From: Nocardia sp. XZ_19_385
GTDB taxonomy: Bacteria > Actinomycetota > Actinomycetes > Mycobacteriales > Mycobacteriaceae
Direction of reading: 5' to 3'
Assembly (NCBI RefSeq): GCF_015355755.1
Contig: NZ_JACVEE010000002.1
Span: forward strand, 744,001-808,000
Length of the DNA: 64,000 nt
This document shows positions 24,978-34,106 of the stretch, in pieces (position 1 is the first letter of the stretch; each line of letters starts with the position of its first letter). The translations under genes were made by a program, and so were the position numbers. The notes beneath the pieces were generated by a model that was given only the letters and a program-made list of their open reading frames with translations, did not search any database and was not told the DNA's origin.

Positions 24978-26060
24978 ATGAACCGATCGCTGTCCGCACT
25001 GGCTAAAGCCGGTGTATGTGTTGCCGCCCTAACTCTCGTCGTCGCCGGACCCGCGGCGGCCGATCCCAACAACATCAACCCGATCCCGGTGCTGAACGGC
25101 TGGGAGGGGCTGCCCAAGCTCCCCGGACCGACGCAGGCCGTCTTCCAGATGACCGGGATGGACAGCCCGAACAAGACCGAGCAGGTCAACATGATCGGGA
25201 CCGACCTCGGCATCATGTGGGACGACGGCGGCGGCCGGATGATCACCGCGTTCGGCGACAGCGCCGGGCTGGGCATGCCCAACCTGCTCGCGGGCAGCTG
25301 GTGGGCGTGGAGCTCGAATATGTTGTTCCGCAGCTCCACCCACGATCCGTCCCAGGGCATCTACTTCGACAGCGTCGTGCCGAATCCGTTGCCGAGCCCC
25401 AAGATTCCGGGCATCGAGATCAGTCTCATTCCGACCGCGGGCATTTCGGTGGGCGGTGTGCAGTACATGAGCATGATGTCGGTGCGGGAATGGGCCGACC
25501 ACGGCAAGTGGCACACCAACTTCTCCACCCTCGCCGTCTCCGGTGACGGCGGGCAGACCTGGGCGCAATTGCCGAACACCCGCCGCGCGAATGTCGACGG
25601 TTTCGAGAACTTCCAGCAGAACGCCTTCGTGAAGCGCGACGGATTCGTCTACCGGTACGGCACACCCGCGGGCCGGAACAATCCCGGATTCGTCTCGCGC
25701 GCACACGAACCCGATATCGCCAATCTCGATGCCTATGAGTATTGGGACGGCAAGGAATGGCAGCCCGACATCAAGGTCGCCGCACCCATCGTGGGCGGCG
25801 TCGCCGAACAGTCGGTGATGTGGAACGAGCACCTGGGTCAATTCGTCATGACGACCACCGACCCGTTCAATTCGGTGGTGCTGCGCACCGCGCCCGCGCC
25901 GGAGGGGCCCTGGAGCGAGCCGCGGGTGCTGATAGCGGCGGGTGATCTGCCCTCCGCCTACGCTCCGATGATCTTCCCCTACCAAACCGGTAGCGATCTG
26001 TACTTCCTGCTGACCGTGCACAGCCAGTACAACGTGATCCTCATGCGAACCCCGTTGTAA
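24978..26060 (+). CDS. Secreted DUF4185 protein (copy 2)
   Basis: A 360-residue exported protein. The signal peptide is about residues 1-28 (NRSLSALAKAGVCVAALTLV up to AAAD). The DUF4185 domain runs from NINPIPVLNGWEGLPKLPGP to QTGSDLYFLLTVHSQYNVIL, with LGIMWDDGGGRMITAFGDS and YWDGKEWQPDIKVAAPIVGG. It is the same length and order of motifs as the copy at 18788, so one arose from the other by duplication. ATG 24978 is chosen; a GTG 12 bases earlier would be too close to the AGAAGG site. Function is unknown; the predicted fold is a five-bladed propeller. Confidence 0.88.
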   Translation: MNRSLSALAKAGVCVAALTLVVAGPAAADPNNINPIPVLNGWEGLPKLPGPTQAVFQMTGMDSPNKTEQVNMIGTDLGIMWDDGGGRMITAFGDSAGLGMPNLLAGSWWAWSSNMLFRSSTHDPSQGIYFDSVVPNPLPSPKIPGIEISLIPTAGISVGGVQYMSMMSVREWADHGKWHTNFSTLAVSGDGGQTWAQLPNTRRANVDGFENFQQNAFVKRDGFVYRYGTPAGRNNPGFVSRAHEPDIANLDAYEYWDGKEWQPDIKVAAPIVGGVAEQSVMWNEHLGQFVMTTTDPFNSVVLRTAPAPEGPWSEPRVLIAAGDLPSAYAPMIFPYQTGSDLYFLLTVHSQYNVILMRTPL

Positions 26061-26076
26061 TAGCGCTCGGCAACGC

Positions 26077-26110
26077 GAAAAGCGGCCCGGATTGCTCCGG
26101 GCCGCTTTTC
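26077..26110. terminator. Bidirectional terminator
   Basis: A perfect 15-bp stem GAAAAGCGGCCCGGA / TCCGGGCCGCTTTTC with a four-base loop has A-run and T-run flanks. It separates the convergent DUF4185 copy 2 and the secreted repeat protein. Confidence 0.92.
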
Positions 26111-26126
26111 TTTACGCGCGAGGGTG

Positions 26127-26540
26127 TTACTTCTTCGGCGGGATCGGGTCGCCCGAGCCGGTGGAGAGCAGCTTGCCCAGCAGGTCGGCGAAGGTGGCCG
26201 AACCGGACGCCGAGCCGGTGTCCTCGGCGACGCCCTTGGGCTTGATCGGGTCGCCGGAACCGGTGGAGAGCAGCTTGTTCAGCAGGGTGGAGAAGTTCGC
26301 CGAGCCCGTGGCCGAACCGGAGGTGGTGTCGACCGGGTCAACGACCTCGCCGGCGGTGCTCTTCGGCGGGATCGGGTTGCCGGAGCCGGTGCTCAGCAGC
26401 TTGTTCAGCAGGGTGCTGAAGTTCGCGGAGCCGGAAGCCGAACCGGTGGGGGCGGTGGTGTCAGCCGAGGCCATACCGGCACCGGCGAAAAGGAAACCGG
26501 CGGTCGCGACGGCGACACCCAGTGCACGGATCTTGCTCAT
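26127..26540 (-). CDS. Secreted protein with three LL-TGSG repeats
   Basis: A 137-residue exported protein of no family I know. The signal peptide is about residues 1-26 (SKIRALGVAVATAGFLFAG, cleaved after ASA). The mature part is three tandem copies of roughly 35 residues, each SGSANFSTLLNKLLSTGSG followed by a Pro/Lys linker (PIPPK or PIKPK). Each repeat has a short amphipathic Leu-rich helix and a Gly/Ser turn. ATG 26540 is the natural start; an upstream in-frame extension to 26612 would spoil the signal. A smaller relative sits at 26887-27147. A surface or matrix role is inference. Confidence 0.75.
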   Translation of the reverse strand: MSKIRALGVAVATAGFLFAGAGMASADTTAPTGSASGSANFSTLLNKLLSTGSGNPIPPKSTAGEVVDPVDTTSGSATGSANFSTLLNKLLSTGSGDPIKPKGVAEDTGSASGSATFADLLGKLLSTGSGDPIPPKK

Positions 26541-26886
26541 GGATAACTCTTCTTCCCTCATCGAACACAAATCCAACCGCGGCCTGCGGCGGATACCGGC
26601 TCTTTCTATCACCCGAATTAGTCAGTTCCCCACGCGTCGGTGAACATCGTGCAAACGATCAGTGGCAAGTTGTTCATCGCGGGTGTGAGGCGAGCGCGGA
26701 GCGGGTACCTGGAACGATCCGTCTACCAGGGGGAAAGCCGCGCGGCGCCGAGGTATCGCGCGCAGCGTTCGAGCAACATGAAAAATATGAATCCGAGAGA
26801 ACAAAATGCCCCACTCCTGGATTGGAGTGGGGCATGAGCGCACGATGCCCGCCCGCAGTGCGGGAGGGCAATTCGCGAAGCAGTTG
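26541..26886 (-). other. Gene-free spacer with a strong terminator at 26806-26835
   Basis: This 346-bp stretch separates the two secreted repeat genes. A perfect 12-bp stem ATGCCCCACTCC/GGAGTGGGGCAT with a six-base loop lies 52 bp past the stop of the 26887 gene. On the minus strand it is followed by TTTGTT, so the two genes are separate units. The rest is promoter and leader for 26127-26540. Short frames here cross the hairpin and are not credible. Confidence 0.75.
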
Positions 26887-27147
26887 TTACTTGTCGGTCT
26901 TGGTGCCCGAGGAACCGGTGATCGCCTTGGTGATGGCCTCGATGAGCTCCTTGGACGCCGAACCGGTGTCCACCGGCTTGTCCTTGGCCGCTTCCTTCTT
27001 GCCCGAGGAGCCGGTGACCAGCTCGGTCAGCAACTTGGCCGAACCGGTGTCCACCGGCTTGTCCTTGGCAGCAGCCACACCAGCGCCGCCGAACAGGATT
27101 CCGGCCGTAGCGGCACCGGCGATGACGAACGCGCTGAACTTCTTCAT
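26887..27147 (-). CDS. Small secreted protein with two KDKPVDTGS repeats
   Basis: An 86-residue exported protein. The signal peptide is residues 1-27 (KKFSAFVIAGAATAGILFGG, cleaved after AAA). The mature 59 residues contain two copies of KDKPVDTGSA followed by a Leu/Ile-rich helix and TGSSG: LLTELVTGSSG and ELIEAITKAITGSSG. The Leu-helix plus TGSxG pattern parallels the 137-residue neighbour, so the two are probably distant paralogues. GAGGGGAA lies 8 bases before ATG 27147. Unknown function. Being very small and Lys/Asp-rich, it could be a cell-wall-bound or matrix peptide. Confidence 0.75.
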   Translation of the reverse strand: MKKFSAFVIAGAATAGILFGGAGVAAAKDKPVDTGSAKLLTELVTGSSGKKEAAKDKPVDTGSASKELIEAITKAITGSSGTKTDK

Positions 27148-27192
27148 AAAAACGTTTCCCCTCAGAGAGATTCACATATCGGCAGTGAGCTG

Positions 27193-27210
27193 ACTGACGA
27201 CCACGTCAGT
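27193..27210. promoter_or_regulatory. Palindrome upstream of secreted repeat gene
   Basis: Exact 7-bp arms ACTGACG/CGTCAGT flank ACCA. It sits 46 bp upstream of the ATG at 27147, inside the probable promoter of the small repeat protein. The candidate regulator is unknown. Confidence 0.5.
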
Positions 27211-27814
27211 CTTATCACGACTCCTGTAGCGCAATGGAATACAACTACACGGAATGGAATGCCTGCCAATAGCCAACTGTTAACGAGGATTTCATTCCGA
27301 AACCTCGAGGTCGTTGTTTCGACCACGAACGGCAACTCGCCCCACTATCGGGCAGGGGAATGTGAAACACGGATGTACCCCTTAGCAGCGGCCGCTAAAC
27401 CCCGGCAGTCCAGCAATCCTCGCGCACAGCCCACACCCAGGTTGCGGTGAGATCCCCTAAGAAACCGACAATATTGCGGCACTTCGCCCAGCTACCAGCA
27501 CATTCCGCCAGCCCCCGACTATGGTGCTAGCAACACCGTCATCAGCAATCGGCAAGTTACAGTGAGATATCTTTCACATCGGTGAACCTGTAACATTCAG
27601 TGGCAGTTCACGATCGGCGATCCTCGCAACGTAGTAGCTGCTCGATACGCCAGCAATCATTCGATTCGCCTTCGCGATAACCTCGAGCACGGCAACACTA
27701 TTCGCGCATTCCTTTGCAGCCAGAGGCAGTCATCTCAGGCGATACGTTCCGCGTGGAACAAACAAAGGGGCGCACCCGCCCGGGGTCTGCAATGCCGCGT
27801 CGCCGACACATGAA

Positions 27815-27842
27815 GAGCCCGGATCCATATGGATCCGGGCTC
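27815..27842 (-). terminator. Terminator of the DUF4234 gene
   Basis: A perfect 28-bp palindrome: arms GAGCCCGGATCC and GGATCCGGGCTC around ATAT. It lies 20 bp past the DUF4234 stop on the minus strand and is followed by TTCATGTG. Confidence 0.8.
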
Positions 27843-27862
27843 ATTCGTGTCGTATCGGCAGA

Positions 27863-28249
27863 CTACTGCTGCGGGTCGATACGGTCGGCGATCTTGTTCA
27901 GCTCCAGCTGGTAGTACAGGATGCCGAGGCCGAAGACCAGGTTCAGCAAGAACCCGAACACCGGCTTGCAGGTACCCTCCAGACCTGCGGATTCCTGTGC
28001 CTCGCTGATCCGGGTCCCGGTGCGCCAGAAGCTGATCAGCGCCCCGATGCCGGTCCAGCCGAGAAAGATCATCACCAGCAGCGGGCCGGTCGCCGGAGCG
28101 TTCTGGTCCCGCTTCAGATCGGCCATCTCACGATGAATCTTGTAGTACCAGACAAAGAAGTAGATCCCCAGCGTGATCAGCGGGAACACCAGCCACGTCA
28201 GCAGCGGATTGCGACGCTGAATCGGCGACATGGTTTGCGTAATGGTCAT
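27863..28249 (-). CDS. DUF4234 membrane protein
   Basis: A 128-residue membrane protein with a DUF4234 domain. RNPLLTWLVFPLITLGIYFF (first helix) is followed by VWYYKIHREMADLKRD, a second helix near residues 58-78 and a third near 98-118 ending YYQLELNKIADRI. DUF4234 proteins are small integral membrane proteins of unknown function. The start ATG 28249 is followed by a short polar leader, MTITQTMSPIQRR. Its terminator is the 28-bp palindrome. No operon partner is evident; the next gene upstream on this strand is 183 bp away. Confidence 0.85.
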   Translation of the reverse strand: MTITQTMSPIQRRNPLLTWLVFPLITLGIYFFVWYYKIHREMADLKRDQNAPATGPLLVMIFLGWTGIGALISFWRTGTRISEAQESAGLEGTCKPVFGFLLNLVFGLGILYYQLELNKIADRIDPQQ

Positions 28250-28432
28250 TCAGATCCTGTCATCGTTCAAACAAAACACGGGTCAGCACCCTTGAACGGA
28301 ACCTCCCCGGGGGCAACGTACCAGCAATGGTGGCCGAAATGCTCTGTGTAATAACAGTTCTCGACCCGGGCGAACACTCGAATTTGTCACCCGCAAGACG
28401 AAATCCTCATATCCGGGCCGTGCGTCGTCATC

Positions 28433-28738
28433 TCAAAGGAACAGGCAGAAGAGCTCGGAGGATGCCGAGGCGGATCCGGTGCCGCCGGAGGAGCAGGGCC
28501 GGCCCGGGTCCTTGGTTTCCAGGTAGAGGTTGTAGTTGTAGTCGTTGGTGCCCGGTATGGGGGACGTGGCGCTGCAGCGGTAGCTCTTCACCTCGCCGTG
28601 CAGCTGAGCCTTGCCCGCTTGCTCGCACGCGGCTCGGCTGCTGTAGCTGCCGGCGTCGATTGTCTTTGCCGATGCGGTACCCATTCCGATACCGGTGACG
28701 GCGGCGGCGAGCATTCCGAGGGCGAGGACGCGTTTCAT
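28433..28738 (-). CDS. Small secreted protein, unknown
   Basis: A 101-residue exported protein. The signal peptide is about residues 1-24 (KRVLALGMLAAAVTGIGMG, cleaved after ASA). The mature part has four Cys (RAACEQAG, SYRCSATS, GRPCSSG and LFCLFL), probably two disulfides. Tyr/Asn-rich segments such as TNDYNYNLYLETKD are also present. AAAGGA precedes ATG 28738 by 9 bases. I recognise no named family. It lies 135 bp downstream of the VanW gene on the same strand, so co-transcription is possible. Confidence 0.75.
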   Translation of the reverse strand: MKRVLALGMLAAAVTGIGMGTASAKTIDAGSYSSRAACEQAGKAQLHGEVKSYRCSATSPIPGTNDYNYNLYLETKDPGRPCSSGGTGSASASSELFCLFL

Positions 28739-28873
28739 CAGGTGATCCTTTCGTGCCCGGCCTGGTGGCTGGGCACGGCAGACATTACCGGCTGGCACCG
28801 ACTGCGCAGGCACTCGAATTCCCTTGTCTACCAGGTGAAATGCTCATTCGCTTCGGTGTCGAAACGAGTCTTG

Positions 28874-30832
28874 CTATTCGCACTTCACGACTGGGATGGG
28901 GTCGTATTTGACGGTGCGGGTGTGGCGGGAGACTTCCTTGCCGGTTTTGCGGTCCTTGATGACGCGGGTGTCGGAGATGGTGAAGCCGGGGGCGCCTTCG
29001 GAGGCGATGCAGTCTTTGCCCTTGGGGAGTTTGACGGTGTTGGGTTCGGTGGGCTTGGTTTTCTCGCCGGTGATGGATTCGACTTCGACGGTTTTGGTGC
29101 CCCAGAGGCGGACGGTGATGTCGGAGCCGGTGGCGACGGCTTCGATGTAGACGCCGGTGGGGGTGCTGTTGCGGAATTTGAGGTCGATGGCGCCGTCGAA
29201 GACGGTGGCTTCGCGGGCGGCGGGGTAGCGCGAGATGTAGTAGCTGTGTTCGGTGTGGCCGGCGTCTTCCATGCCGGCGAAGTAGGCGGCGTTGTAGAGG
29301 GTGGTGGCGAATTGGCTGATGCCGCCGCCGACAGCAGTGCTGGGGCGGCCGTGGTCGATGATGCCGGATTCGACGTAACCCTCGGCGGTGCCGCGGGGGC
29401 CGGTGAAGTCGTTGAGGGAGAAGACTTCTCCCGGTTTGATGACCGCGCCGTTGACCTTGGCGGCGACGGTGCGGATGTTCACGCCGGAGGGGCCGCTGAA
29501 GCCGCCGGTGGTGAACGAGCCCATCGGCTCGACGACCTTGAGGGCGTTGGCAGCGTCGGTGGTGAGCTTGGGCTCGACCTTCTCGTAGATCGCCTGACCG
29601 GTGCGTTGCGCGGGTGAAAGCAGCAGGGCCGGAAGCTGATCCAGAGTTTTCTGCCAGTTGACCTTGTTGCCGACGACGGCGGGTACGACGCGTGCGGTGG
29701 TGCCGGTGAAGGCGAAGGTGGCGTCCTTCGGTTCGACCTCCGACGGCGCGAGCTGCGGGGCGAGCAGGCCGGTGGCGATGTTCTGGTCGTACTTCGGCGC
29801 GAGGCCGCCCTGACCGTCGGGGGCGAAGGACAGGATGGTGGCGATCTGGGCCGGGTCGAGCTTGGCGGTCGCCTCCTTGCCGGTGGCGTCTTTTCCGGTG
29901 AAGACCACGTCGGCGGAGACGGCGGGGGTGGCGACCTCGTTCAAGGCTTTGGTGAGCGCCTCCGGCTGAACGGTGACCGGGGCGGGGTGGACCGGGAGAT
30001 CCAGCGCGGCGCCGAGGACCCAGTTGTCGATCAGGATGGTGCGGGCGGCGGGGGTGTCGAGCTCGCGGCCGGGGACCGGGGGCACGGCGACCGGCTTGGC
30101 GTCCTGGAACTCGATGGTGCCTTCGACGGTTGGGCGGTCGTGCACGCGCAGGGCAGTGAGCTGCTGGTCGAGGGCATTTTCGTCGATGCTGCTGGCGACC
30201 GGGACGGTGCGCATGGTGAACATCGACGCGAAGCGGGTGAAGGGGTTGAGCGGCTGGCCACCGATGTTGTCCCAGGTGGCGTCCCAGTCGACGTCCAAGC
30301 CGGCGGCGCTGGGCTGCAGCGTGGTCTGCACGTCGCCGATGCGGATCGGGAGTTCCTGGCCGGACCGGCCCGCCAGCGCGGCGCGCAGCTTGGCATCGGC
30401 CGCGGACTTGTCCATGCCGCCGATGTCGACGCCCGCGACGACGGTGCCACGCGGGACTTCACCCGAGGAACGGACCCAGTCGGTGGCGTAACCGATGATG
30501 CCGACCGCGAGCAGGGCGCCCGCGGCGATGCCGACCCGGCGCGCGGCCGGAGTTTTCCACCAGCCACCCGAGCTGGGCTCCGGCCGGCGGCGCTCGGCCT
30601 GCACGGGGCGCAGGACCTCGGTGGGCGGGTCCTCGATGCGGTGCTGATCGGAGAATGCGCGCTGATCGTCCCGCGAGACGGTCCGCAGCGGTACCGTCTT
30701 CATTGATTCGTTCTGTGACCCACCCGACTGTGCGGCGGCGGCTGTGCGCTTCGCCTCGAGGAGCTCGCGCAGTGTGACCTCGCCCTGCCCTCGACCGCGG
30801 TCGTGGCGTCCGGTACTCGACTCGTTCGTCAC
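28874..30832 (-). CDS. VanW-family protein with peptidoglycan-binding-like repeats
   Basis: A 652-residue protein with a cytoplasmic N-terminal tail of about 95 residues, one membrane helix (VGIAAGALLAVGIIGYATDW) and a large external part. The external part has two PG_binding_4-type repeats (first one begins VPRGTVVAGVDIGGMDKSAA). Then comes a VanW domain with the family signature VFSLNDFTGPRGTAEGYVES and GGGISQFATTLYNAAYFAGM. VanW/YoaR proteins are cell-wall associated; their reaction is unknown, and vancomycin resistance should not be assumed. GGGGAGGAC precedes GTG 30832. The gene is divergent from gnd. Confidence 0.92.
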   Translation of the reverse strand: MTNESSTGRHDRGRGQGEVTLRELLEAKRTAAAAQSGGSQNESMKTVPLRTVSRDDQRAFSDQHRIEDPPTEVLRPVQAERRRPEPSSGGWWKTPAARRVGIAAGALLAVGIIGYATDWVRSSGEVPRGTVVAGVDIGGMDKSAADAKLRAALAGRSGQELPIRIGDVQTTLQPSAAGLDVDWDATWDNIGGQPLNPFTRFASMFTMRTVPVASSIDENALDQQLTALRVHDRPTVEGTIEFQDAKPVAVPPVPGRELDTPAARTILIDNWVLGAALDLPVHPAPVTVQPEALTKALNEVATPAVSADVVFTGKDATGKEATAKLDPAQIATILSFAPDGQGGLAPKYDQNIATGLLAPQLAPSEVEPKDATFAFTGTTARVVPAVVGNKVNWQKTLDQLPALLLSPAQRTGQAIYEKVEPKLTTDAANALKVVEPMGSFTTGGFSGPSGVNIRTVAAKVNGAVIKPGEVFSLNDFTGPRGTAEGYVESGIIDHGRPSTAVGGGISQFATTLYNAAYFAGMEDAGHTEHSYYISRYPAAREATVFDGAIDLKFRNSTPTGVYIEAVATGSDITVRLWGTKTVEVESITGEKTKPTEPNTVKLPKGKDCIASEGAPGFTISDTRVIKDRKTGKEVSRHTRTVKYDPIPVVKCE

Positions 30833-31153
30833 GAACCGTCCTCCCCGTGTCTCTGAAACAAATAACGGTCAGGTGAAAGGCACTCGCCCGGTGCGAGTCT
30901 CCGCCCACGATAGTGGGCCGCACCGACACCGTCCGCACAGCACGGACGAGCAGCTATCCGCCTGCAAAACATACGGAAAGGCTCCGCGCAGTTGCCGGGT
31001 CGGGGGTCTGGCAACTACGCGGAGCCGATCTGTTTATCGGCGACCCGCTACGCGTGTTACATCCCGCCTCACCGGGTTTCCGGCACACCTCGCGGGACAA
31101 TCGGAAACAGACTGGATCGCATCACCGCCGCCGCACACGAGGAGAGGGATGGC
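30833..31153. other. Divergent region with a large orphan hairpin (30981-31025)
   Basis: This 321-bp region between vanW-like (-) and gnd (+) has no gene. It includes a 16-bp inverted repeat, arms at 30981-30996 and 31010-31025. The single mismatch pairs as G-U in minus-strand RNA, and the 13-base loop is C-rich on that strand. The minus-strand continuation is T-rich (CTTTCCGTATGTTTTG). A terminator between divergent genes suggests a short RNA or a leader of the VanW transcript. Confidence 0.55.
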
Positions 31154-32182
31154 ATGCAGCTGGGAATGATCGGACTGGGCCGGATGGGCGCGAACATCGT
31201 GCGCCGAATCGCCAGGGACGGGCACACCGCCGTCGGCCTCGATCGGCACACCGAGAACATCGAGATGTTGCGGGGTGAGCTAGGTAAGAGCTTCGACGGA
31301 ACCACCGAACTGACGGAGTTCGTGGCGCAGCTGGAGACGCCGCGGGTGGTGTGGGTGATGATCCCGGCGGGGGCGACCGGGGCGATGGTCGACCAGTTGG
31401 CCGCCCTGCTGGAACCCGGTGACATCGTTATCGATGGCGGTAACAGCCGGTACCACGAAGACATCGCGCGGGCGAAAGAATTGCAGCCCAAGGGGATTCA
31501 CTACGTCGACATCGGAACCTCCGGCGGCGTCTTCGGTTTGGAGCGCGGCTTCTGCCTGATGATCGGCGGAGAGTCCGAGCAGGTGAAATACCTTGACCCG
31601 CTGTTGAAGTCGATCGCACCCGGGGTCGACGCGGCGGAGCGGACACCGGGACGCCAGGGCGAGCCGTCGACCTCGGAACAGGGCTACCTGCACTGCGGGC
31701 CCGCCGGGGCGGGGCATTTCGTCAAGATGGTGCACAACGGCATCGAGTACGGCGCCATGGCGGCCTACGCCGAGGGCTTGAACATCTTGCACAAAGCCAA
31801 CATCGGCGCCGAACAGAGCGGCGAGTTCTCCGCGGAGGAGACACCGCTCGACCACCCCGAGCACTACATGTACGACCTCGACATTCCCGAGGTGACCGAG
31901 GTGTGGCGGCGCGGGTCGGTGGTCGCCTCCTGGTTGCTGGATCTCACCGCGAGTGCCCTGTACGCCGATCCGACACTGGAAACCTTCAGCGGGCGGGTGT
32001 CGGATTCCGGTGAGGGGCGCTGGACCCTGGACGCCGCGGTCGACACCGGAGTGCCCGCGCCGGTGCTGGCGGCCGCCCTGTTCCAGCGGTTCTCTTCGCG
32101 CGGTGAAGCGCTCTACGCCGACAAGGCACTTTCGGCGATGCGCAAAGCTTTCGGCGGCCACCACGAACTGCCAGGCAAATAA
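31154..32182 (+). CDS. gnd: 6-phosphogluconate dehydrogenase, decarboxylating (short form)
   Basis: A 342-residue enzyme of the shorter, usually NAD-preferring Gnd type. It oxidises and decarboxylates 6-phosphogluconate to ribulose 5-phosphate. The readable motifs are the coenzyme motif [20 protein letters not shown], substrate motif [39 protein letters not shown], and [19 protein letters not shown] with the catalytic Lys near residue 190. GAGAGGGA precedes ATG 31154. An in-frame extension back to 30992 has no family content. The product is cytosolic. It is followed by the EphD-like gene after 115 bp on the same strand. Confidence 0.95.
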   Translation: MQLGMIGLGRMGANIVRRIARDGHTAVGLDRHTENIEMLRGELGKSFDGTTELTEFVAQLETPRVVWVMIPAGATGAMVDQLAALLEPGDIVIDGGNSRYHEDIARAKELQPKGIHYVDIGTSGGVFGLERGFCLMIGGESEQVKYLDPLLKSIAPGVDAAERTPGRQGEPSTSEQGYLHCGPAGAGHFVKMVHNGIEYGAMAAYAEGLNILHKANIGAEQSGEFSAEETPLDHPEHYMYDLDIPEVTEVWRRGSVVASWLLDLTASALYADPTLETFSGRVSDSGEGRWTLDAAVDTGVPAPVLAAALFQRFSSRGEALYADKALSAMRKAFGGHHELPGK

Positions 32183-32297
32183 CAGTGTGGCGCGAGGACG
32201 CCGGTTCTGTGGGGTTCCGGCCCGGGCGCGTCTGGGACAGAATGGTGCGGGAGAAGTAGTCCGAGGGCCAACGACGGTCCGGATGTGGGGTGAGTCC

Positions 32298-34045
32298 ATG
32301 GTGGTCAAACACCTGGTGCGCAACGGTGCGGTCGACATCGCCGTGTACGAGCAGGGGACGCCGGACGGGCCGACCCTGCTGCTGTTGCACGGCTGGCCCG
32401 ACACCCACCATCTGTGGGACAACGTCGCGCCCGAGTTCCTGGACCGATTCCGGGTGCTGAGCGTGGACAATCGCGGACACGGCGAATCCACCAATCCCCC
32501 TGGCTCCCTGGATATCTCCGTGGACAAGCTGGCACAGGACTATGTCGCGGTGATCGAGGAGCTGAGTCCGGACGAACCGGTGCACGTCCTCGCGCACGAC
32601 TGGGGCAGCGTGGCGATGTGGGAAGTCGTGTGCCGCCCGGATGCCCGGCGGCTGGTCGCCTCGTTCACCTCGGTGTCGGGGCCGAGCCTGGCGCACACCG
32701 CGCAGTGGGCCCGCAGCCGGTTGTCGCGCCCGACCCCGCGCAATATCGCGCTGCCGCTCGCCCAGCTCGGTTCGTTCGCCTATTCGACGTTCCTCGCGCT
32801 GCCTGCCTTGCCGCACGCCGCGATTCGGCTCGGCATGAGCGAAGAGCGCTGGCGGAACATGCTTTCCAACAGCGAGGGCGCGCAGCCCGACAAGATCCAT
32901 CTCGCGCCGACCTTCAAGCAGGATATGGCGAACGGATTGCGCATCTATCGCGCAACGTGGTTCGCGAATCCGCTGCGGGCCCGCGACGCACGCACCGAGG
33001 TGCCGGTGCAGATCATCATCGGTACCCGGGACCCGGCGGTGCGCCAATCCGCGTACTCCGACGAAGACCAGTGGGCCGAGGAAGTCTGGCTGCGGGTGGT
33101 GAAAGGTGGGCACTGGCTGCCGTTCTCGCATCCGGAACTGCTCGCCTCGGCCACCATGGAACTGATCGACGCGACCGCCGGTGCACCACCGGCTCGCAGC
33201 CTGCGCCGCGCGCGAATGGGGGCGCACCGCAGGCCTTTCGAGGATCAACTGGTCGTAATCACCGGTGCCGGTAGCGGAATCGGTCGCGAAACCGCACTGG
33301 CCTTCGCGCGCGACGGCGCGGAAATCGTTGTCTCCGATATCGACATCGTGGCCGCCGAGGAAACCGTCGCGCTGCTCGCCGCGGAGGGCGGGGTGGGGTA
33401 CGCCTACCAACTCGACGTCTCCGACGAGAAGGCCGTCGGCAAGCACGCCGAAGAGGTCCTGTTCGAGCACGGGGTCCCCGATGTCCTGGTCAACAACGCG
33501 GGCATCGGTCAAGCGGGCCGCTTCCTCGAGACCTCTTCCGAGGACTTCCAGCGCGTCCTCGACGTGAACCTCAATGGCGTCGTGAACGGCTGCCGCGCCT
33601 TCGCCGGCGCCATGGCCGAGCGCGGACTCGGCGGCCACATCGTCAACCTGTCGAGCATGGCCGCCTACACACCGCAACGCGGCTTCACCGCCTACTCGAC
33701 AAGCAAGGCAGCGGTTTTCATGTTCTCCGACTGCCTGCGCACCGAACTGACCAGCAGCGGCATCGGCGTCAGCACCATCTGCCCCGGCATCGTCCACACC
33801 AATATCGTGCGCACCACCCGCATGTCCGGCGTCTCCCCGGAAACCGAAGCCCGCATGCAGGAGCGCTACGACCGCCTCTACCGCCTGCGCGGCTACACCC
33901 CCGACCGGGTTGCCAAACAGATCGTCCGCGCCGTCCAGAAGAACAAGAAGATCGTCCCCGTAACCCCCGAATCCCGCGCCCAGTACTACCTTTCGCCCCC
34001 GCCCTGGTCCGCTTCACCACCGAACGCACCACCCTCATCCGCTGA
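32298..34045 (+). CDS. ephD: EphD-like alpha/beta hydrolase-SDR fusion with 3' frameshift
   Basis: A fusion enzyme. The N-terminal epoxide-hydrolase-like domain (residues 1-300) has [15 protein letters not shown], the Asp nucleophile in [13 protein letters not shown] (about 100) and His in [14 protein letters not shown]. The C-terminal SDR (about 315-565) has [15 protein letters not shown] and the YSTSK active site. In M. tuberculosis EphD modifies mycolic acids. After YYLS (33987-33998) the frame runs on without a stop. One base out of phase, 17 codons [16 protein letters not shown] end at TGA 34043-34045, just before a terminator. A missing base in the C5 tract at 33996-34000 or a small deletion explains this. 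The start is ATG 32298. Confidence 0.8.
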
Positions 34046-34052
34046 AACGAGA

Positions 34053-34090
34053 ACGCGCCCCGGAACAAAGGTTCCGGGGCGCGTATTTTC
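34053..34090. terminator. Strong hairpin terminator after the EphD-like gene
   Basis: A perfect 14-bp stem ACGCGCCCCGGAAC/GTTCCGGGGCGCGT with loop AAAG is followed by ATTTTC. It sits 8 bp past the proposed TGA and also serves the convergent fadA2 gene. Confidence 0.92.
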
Positions 34091-34106
34091 GCTCAGGGCA
34101 AGAGCT

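Larger units (their letters stand above)
27148..27862. other. 715-bp gene-free region with inverted repeats
   Basis: No credible coding frame. The region is AT-richer than its neighbours. It contains the palindrome ACTGACG-ACCA-CGTCAGT (27193-27210), 46 bp upstream of the 27147 start and likely an operator. It also contains a nested inverted repeat at 27556-27594 (outer GTTACAG/CTGTAAC, inner TTCAC/GTGAA). Its left part must hold the promoter of the 26887 gene. The right end holds the terminator of the DUF4234 gene. A regulatory RNA could be hidden here, but I see no diagnostic motif. Confidence 0.6.

Noticed and set aside
27714..27914. 66-residue plus-strand frame MQPEAVISGDTF...
   Set aside because: It runs through the perfect 28-bp terminator palindrome and into the antisense of the DUF4234 gene; no family match.
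28874..30832. Vancomycin-resistance determinant from the VanW domain
   Set aside because: VanW proteins occur widely without resistance; no vanA/H/X genes are nearby.
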